In this document: positions 58,471-64,000 of the stretch, piece after piece
Position numbering within the stretch: position 1 is the stretch's first letter
How the letters are laid out: every line of letters starts with the position of its first letter
NCBI GenBank assembly: GCA_029747015.1
Contig: JAKOGI010000446.1
Coordinates: 377,001-441,000 of the forward strand
DNA from: Carnegiea gigantea
Taxonomy: Eukaryota; Streptophyta; Magnoliopsida; Caryophyllales; Cactaceae
Direction of reading: 5' to 3'
DNA length: 64,000 bases
The notes under the pieces: generated by a model
What the model was told of the DNA's origin: nothing
Database searches by the model: none
Seen by the model: the letters and a program-made list of their open reading frames with translations, nothing else
Position numbers and translations under genes: made by a program

Positions 58471-59567
58471 TCTTATCTAAGTCCTCAAAAACACGAAATA
58501 AAATAGGGCTTAAGTAAATAACTCCTAAAAATCTGCTAAGAAATCCTGGAACCAGCATTCTGAAGCAATTAATCCACATCCTCAGTGTCTAAAAAACCTC
58601 TGCATTATTGAAAATAAGAGTTCGACTAGTACTCCAAGAATTATCATGAAGGATGTAATTGTAAACATATGGTGTTTGTATGAAATGCATTCACTGTCGT
58701 ATTCTAGTAATAATATATGTATCGATGATTTTTCCCTTATCCCAAATAGCCATACAACCTACAAGGTGGATGAGCTTTTACATGTTGAAGGATGATGGTA
58801 AGAATTCTTGCATCAAGATGCACAAAATGTGTCTTAGATTGATGACCTAAATTGATATGCTATATTGTTTAATATTATCAAGTTGTCAATGGTCATTATC
58901 GATTATTATACTTGAGTATTTGTTGACTGCATTAAGGGAAGTAAATGATAATCTAATAGGATCTCATGTGCAATTTTATAATAATGGGTTTTTGCAACTA
59001 GTATTGTATGGGCGCTGGTTAAAGAGCAATAACTGATGAGATTTTAAGCTTAATTATTTTGAAAATTACAACAACGCTTAACGTTAAGTGTTCATGTGAC
59101 AAAAATTTCTTCATCATTACATCTTTTACACCCCATATGTATCTTATAAACTGTCATGTCTATTTTCCAAACAACTTTGTCGGTGAAAGGGCCCTGTTAT
59201 GGCCGGTCTTTACGGCAAAACATGGTGAACCCAAACAAAACTAAAGCGTTCGACATCTACACGTATACACAATTAGTCTTGAAATAGTTGGTGGTAAAAT
59301 GGGACCATGATAAGAGGACGATGGTGGGGCAAAAAAAAAGAAAAAAAAACTCAAGAATTTCAAACTCGGTCACCCAACTGCAATCAACCTTGGATCAGTG
59401 ATTGTTTGATTCCAATAGGTTCTCGGCATTTTGAGCACTTAAAAATAGTATTCCAAATTTCAGCTCAACTGTGCAGCAAATAATTATTTCCCCATGTGTA
59501 CGTGCATAAGTTACTGTCTTCCAAACTCAAACACAATTTAATACTGGTATCGGCAACTCTCAGCCAG

Positions 59568-59635
59568 CTCGTTGTAGTATAGTGGTGAGTATTCTCACCT
59601 ATCCCACGGGTGATCCGAGATCTCCGGCAACGGCG
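59568..59635 (+). pseudogene. tRNA-Asp pseudogene
   Basis: TCGTTGTAGTATAGTGGTGA followed by GTATTCTCACC and ending CCGGCAACGGCG follows plant tRNA-Asp(GUC) end to end. The anticodon position reads ATC instead of GTC, the anticodon stem no longer pairs well, and the T-arm has lost about four bases. 68 nt against the usual 72. Not functional. Confidence 0.85.
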
Positions 59636-60573
59636 CTTTCAATAATTTTTGAGTTTTCTTTCGCTTTTCTTCGATTCTTAGCCTGGCTGTTGTACCACGC
59701 ACCTTTTTTCTTTTCTTTTTTTCCTTTGCCTTTTTACTACATGTGCCTAGATCGCTGAATTTTTGGATAACGGGTCTGTCTCATAAAAAAGCACTTATTA
59801 GTATATTGTTAAATACTCACTACATATAAGATGATTTCTTGTTACTAATAAATAGTGTAGAGTTGTTTAAATAATATTCATTAAAAAACCTTATTGACAT
59901 TAGGTAAGTTTAATTTTCATTTGAAGCAAAACACATCCATATTATTTTTTATTAGAGGGAAACATTAAAAAAAACTTTTTTTTTTGGGGGTAAGAAAAAC
60001 ACTCCAGTAATCCACCGATTATCCAATTCATAATGATTCTTTGAATTGGTTTCACCTGAATCCTTCCCAGTTTAATTCTTTCTACTGCTTTTTCTCTTCT
60101 TCATAACCTTGGGAGAGAAGGCACAAGGTATGCTCTTTTTCTGTGTCTTGATGATTCTTTGAATTGGGTTTGCGTTGATCGATTGCTGTGATTTCTTTTT
60201 GGAGGTCTGGAACTGTATTTTGTTTAAATGTTAAATTTGCTACTGAATTTTGAGATGGATTTTTGGTCCTTGCTTTAAAAATAGGTTTCTAGGCTAATTG
60301 AATGTTTTAGATTCTACTTCTGTAAATTCGATTGGCTATATGAACCATGCCCACGTATTTGATGTGGGAAATTGGATATGGGCAAAATTGGGGTGTTGAT
60401 TGTTTAAGCAGATAGTGATATTGGGATTTTCCGATTTGGGATTTGTGGACTGGCTTTGCAGGCGCGTTTATATGCATGATGGAATGTTGTACTTGTGTAT
60501 TTGAGATTGTTTCTTGGGTATTCAAACTGTACTAATTGCTTTAAGGGGTTTATCTTCCTTGGTAATGAAACAG

Positions 60574-62514
60574 GTGCCCTTTCCTTATGGAGTAATTCTC
60601 CACTCGTTTTTAGGATCTGCTGAGATGGTCCCTGAATTGGCAAAGCTCGCTCCTTCTTCTCGTTCTCTGGGTTTCTTATGTCAATGAAACCACAGAAGGC
60701 GAAGAAGTTGCTTAAGGCAGTGCCCCTGACAGAATCTTACTAGAGACTGATGCACCTGATGCTGTGCTGAGATGTAATTTGGATTCTTTGTTCTTAGTGG
60801 AAGGTGATCCATCCCTTCCTCCAGAACTCAAGGCACTTGGAGAAAATCCACAATCAAGGGCAACTTATGCCTTGTCAAATGTGGTGAAAGATGAATCGAA
60901 ATTGCCAAAAGAATTGCTAAATCATCCGGCTAATATTCAAATGTACTCACCTACGTTGCATCCATGCTGGAGATGACTAATGAAGAACTCGCAGAACTAA
61001 GCTACGCAAATGCAATATGCCTGTTTTCTTATGAAGGCTCTAAAGTGCTTCAAGAAGGTCAGTATACTTGTTTAACATGCGCCTGCGAGTTTTCTTTGAG
61101 ACATTTTGTGGCTCTTGTTACTGTCAGTCTTTTTAATCAAATGAATACAATGACGCAGCTGTAGGTGAGTAGCAATCCCACCAGGAATTCTGCTCTTGGC
61201 TGGATTGTTATGTTAATATACACTGTCATATTGGTCAAACTCTTTCTTATCATCAACATCAATTTTCAAGCCTATTCATCCAATCTTGTATAGGTGCCTC
61301 AGAACAAGTCATCAAAAACTGATGTCTGTTAGGAACAAAGCATCAGTTCGAAGAATAGGAGCAGATGTAGTCTGTACTGTCATCGATAAGGATATATTCT
61401 AATTTCTAGGAGGCTTTCTAAATGATTGTTTATTCTCTCATGGCCATATGAAAAATATTTTGAGACAACATGACAAAAAGGTGGTCTACGAGAGGCCCAT
61501 ATTTCCCTTACCCCCAGCAAGGCACAAAAGCTGTTGTCTGCGCTTCAGCATGATCCTATTTTCTTCGCTGATTTTCTCTGGAACCAGTAGTTAGCTGGGA
61601 ACGTCTGTCCAGCCTAAGGAATCCATCGTATATAAAAAATTCAACTCATCAAGGGGGCCCAGAGGAGTGACTGTGTTGCGAATTATTCATGCTTTACTAT
61701 GTTTGCCATAGATTAGAGAGTTTCCTGCACCATTACTGGCAACAAGAAGTTGATTTGCTTTCGCTTGTATAATCAAATTGATGCCAACAAATCTCATTGT
61801 CAATTGATGTTTCTTTCATTGTAGGATTCCATCTGATATATGTGTGCTGTTTTTCTCCCCCTTCTTTTTAAGGGTACTTTCTTCTTACCTTCATTTTGAA
61901 GCACAAATGAAATCTTCTCACCTGTGGACAAAAAGTGAAATCTATTCCATAAAGTTTCTGGAGCTTCCGGAAGATGCCTTGATCTTTCTACTTGATTTAT
62001 ACTATTTTCTTTCTCATTCATCTTTAAGTCTAAAAAGCCCTTGAACTATTTGAGGGTTTTAGGATACCATCCTGTTACTGTTGTAGTGAGTTTTTCAGAT
62101 AAGAAGTCAGGCTGCAGTCCCTACTCCCAGCACTAAGGCAGATGGAGTTATGGAGCTGGGAAAATGGGCATTTCATATAGATTTTTTTGATGCATTTTGT
62201 CTTAAATGTCTCTAAATAACAGTAGTTCATATAGAATCCATGAAACTAACTTTTTCCTAATACCGGAAAAGTGATGAACTTGGCAGTTTACATTCTGTAA
62301 TCTGTTTGGAATTTCTACTTCATATGTGGGGCTTAATCGCATTCAGCTTCTATGAGATCTGGTAACCTTCTTTCTGCAGAAAGCAATCTTAATCCTCTTT
62401 GGATACGAATGTTCCACTTCGCTACTTATGATTGATGGCTTGTGTTTCTCATGTGCTGCTGCAGCTGCAGGCCCTGTTTTGGAGAAGTCAGTGGAGGCGA
62501 AGGACTCAAAGTGA
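60574..62514 (+). pseudogene. TatD-family hydrolase, copy 2, truncated and frameshifted
   Basis: Matches copy 1 from about codon 150 onward. At 60,574 the sequence jumps from the 5'UTR intron (AATGAAACAGGT) into CCTTTTCCTTATGGAGTAAT, deleting about 575 bp that hold the start codon, HxH, GEIGLD and SVHC. LHSF and LLETDAP-like regions remain but carry further indels (near 60,650, 60,725 and 60,939). The exon 2 acceptor and end (GCTGCAG|GCCCTG ... TCAAAGTGA, ending 62,514) are retained. It cannot encode an active enzyme. Confidence 0.88.
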
Positions 62515-63300
62515 TATAAAGAACTACTCGATGATCGACATCAGGCATCAACCACAAATATTTGGCCAATGGAGGAAGAGATATATACTCTTATGCCGTC
62601 AATCCGGCTCTTACAGTCGCACCAGATCAGGTCCCTAATGGGAAATTTATGTAAACCGACAACAAATGGGGCAACTTCTCTTGACCAAGGCCTGTTTGCA
62701 GACTTTGCAGTGGCCTCTTGACAGCATCACACCAATTGAAGTTTCCTTTCCGGTGCTATATAGTTCCAAGGAGGACCATGTTACTCAGACCCAGCAAGTG
62801 AAGCTCCTCTTTGTGCAAGATTGTTCTGAGTTCAGCATGTTTTTAGTGAAGATTGAGTGGCCTGTTTATTACTGTCCTCACCCCGTTTTATTTGGTCGTA
62901 TTTCAAGATTGTTCTAAATAATGTACAATTGGGCATTTCAATATAACACTTGAATTCCGGAAGTTTTCTCCTTTCCAGCTTATGTCATGGATTCATGTTC
63001 AAGGTGTATGTATTTTGGTCCAGTTCATTTGGAGTTCAGATAACATCTGCATTTGCAACGTTCTTGTTTAAGCCTAATCAGACTGAACATTGGCTCAGTT
63101 GATATCACGTCAACCCTCTGTAGAGTTAGGTCATTCAGCTCAAAAGTTGCCATAAAGATGCTTTTCAAAACTTTGACTTGGATTCGATAATCTCTCACTA
63201 TCGCATCCTATTTTCGACTCACTGTCCATTTCATCTTTCTGGTTACAATAAGGTATCATTTCAGATTTGTTGGGACGCACAATTTTGTATATATCAAACT
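62515..63300. other. TatD copy 2 3' flank
   Basis: Beyond about 62,545 it no longer matches unit 1. Codon-like composition at 62,560-62,900 is broken by stops in all frames, and no family is recognised. It may be the original 3'UTR. Confidence 0.4.
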
Positions 63301-63330
63301 TTTAGAACTATCAATACACTGCATACCACC

Positions 63331-63622
63331 TCAATGTATCTCATGGATGCCTACCAAAGAATGCAAGTTCCGCACGAACTGTCTCAAGATTGGCATCACA
63401 GTCATCAAAGAGTCATTCAAATCCTTCAAATTATCATTCAAACACCTCAGACCATCATTGAACTCGTCCAGCTGCTCCAAATGACCGTTTAGTTCCCTTG
63501 GATGATTATTCAACCGCGACAAATCATTATTCAACCTTTTCAAACCGTCCATGCCCAACTCCCTGGGCTCAAATTTCTTCTTCTTTCCACCGGCAAGCGC
63601 AATTTTAAGTAAAGTTATCGAA
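63331..63622 (-). CDS. Possible exon of an unknown coiled-coil protein
   Basis: The minus-strand frame reads ITLLKIALAGGKKKKFEPRE, then repeated LN-containing heptad-like units (GLKRLNNDLSRLNN, LEQLDEFNDGLRCLNDNL, LKDLNDSL) and ends VGIHEIH before a stop at 63,331. The Leu spacing suggests a helical coiled coil. A GTACGTAG acceptor-like site lies just upstream (about 63,630). No start codon is certain: an internal ATG at 63,558 would give 75 residues. Family not recognised. Confidence 0.35.
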
Positions 63623-63734
63623 TTTGCCTACGTACTAATAACATTAGAGATGTACTTTGAATATATAGTCTAACTATAGTCTGCAAACTAATATCCCAGT
63701 AGCTATTTTTAGGTTACGAACAAAATATTTAAGA

Positions 63735-63770
63735 GTGTTTTATAGTAAGACATACATCATCACCCAGCGG
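63735..63770. mobile_element. End of a MITE related to 952-1336
   Basis: GTGTTTTATAGTAAGACATA followed by CATCATCACCC matches the inverted end of the MITE at 952-1336 and the segment near 1,890-1,920. The other end is outside recognition here. Confidence 0.5.
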
Positions 63771-64000
63771 ATCGTGTATCATCGGTACGGAGTTCAGGGG
63801 GCAAACGATACGCACCGAGAAGAGAACTGTGGCAGTAACCGAGCCGTCCACGAAAAATCTGTTGACATTTCATGGATCCGTCCACCAACACTGCATGTTT
63901 ATAATAATGATAATTGTAGTGATGCTTATAATTAGAGTTGGATAACAACGGGCCGGCGTTTGAAATTAAAATACTTTTCACGGGAACGAAGCGACGACAA

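Larger units (their letters stand above)
56911..58578 (-). mobile_element. Deleted Copia LTR retrotransposon inserted behind K4
   Basis: Left boundary TGTTGGAGCAG at 56,911, right boundary ATCCACA at 58,578. The flanks are TCATC (56,906-56,910) and TCCTC (58,579-58,583). Unit 1 has the uninterrupted site TTATCCTCAGTG at 45,178. On the minus strand the 3' LTR is 57,206..56,911, preceded by a polypurine tract AAGCAAGAGGGAGTAT. The last 70 or so bases at the right (CTCCTAAAAATCTGCTAAG to the end) match the LTR end, so a piece of 5' LTR survives. gag, protease and integrase are missing. Confidence 0.85.
50908..62540. repeat. Segmental duplication, unit 2
   Basis: Order: X block (50,908-55,540), knottin K4 (56,264-56,763), Copia remnant, TatD copy 2 (60,050-62,540), parallel to unit 1. 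It lacks K2, the Au SINE, the 38.7-kb hAT element and the local duplication of unit 1, and gains a solo LTR, a Copia remnant and a MITE. Gene-free stretches (51-56.2 and 58.6-60.5 kb) hold duplicated non-coding DNA and listed repeats. Confidence 0.85.

Noticed and set aside
1..64000. CRISPR array, operon or phage-like system
   Set aside because: No short regularly spaced repeats, no closely packed genes, and clear plant introns and retroelements throughout.

Overview
This is plant nuclear DNA. It is AT-rich, genes are sparse and carry introns, and nearly every known class of plant repeat is present. An animal or fungal source is ruled out by the plant-type genes and repeats: a VPS28 almost identical to land-plant copies as I recall them, a DUF4408/DUF761 protein, an Au-like SINE, a Cassandra-type TRIM with 5S rRNA sequence in its LTRs, and Copia and hAT debris. 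Cys-knot peptides of the PAFP-S/Mj-AMP type plus a fragment resembling the 23-kDa jasmonate-induced protein point to a eudicot, perhaps Caryophyllales. That placement is inference from remembered families.

Layout. 0-2 kb: a broken knottin gene (K1) with a MITE behind it. 3.5-4.9 kb, minus: an intact VPS28 (ESCRT-I) gene with a likely 5'UTR intron. 10.7-12.6 kb, minus: an intact two-exon DUF4408/DUF761 membrane protein. 13-36 kb: no complete host gene, but a dense and partly nested set of mobile elements. These include a 1-kb element carrying a tandem repeat, a large element filled with TTTAGTGAG motifs that carries an exon-like fragment and was later hit by a solo LTR, a Cassandra-like TRIM, a probable 2.1-kb solo LTR, several SINEs with target-site duplications, a hAT element with a perfect 8-bp TSD, and a Harbinger-like element.

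36.2-62.5 kb: a tandem segmental duplication. Unit 1 (about 36.2-50.9 kb) holds knottin genes K2 and K3 and a TatD-family hydrolase copy. Unit 2 (about 50.9-62.5 kb) holds knottin gene K4 and a second, truncated TatD copy. Of the four knottin loci only K4 (56,264-56,763) reads as an intact secreted precursor. TatD copy 1 keeps all its metal-ligand motifs but has two compensating single-base frameshifts. TatD copy 2 has lost its first half. Comparing the units gives filled and empty sites for several insertions (SINE, hAT, Copia remnant), so insertions can be dated relative to the duplication. 62.5-64 kb: TatD 3' flank and one possible coding exon of unknown function.

I see no operon, CRISPR array or phage-like system. 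The most unusual features are the knottin/TatD co-duplication with different decay in each copy, and the TTTAGTGAG-motif transposon family.
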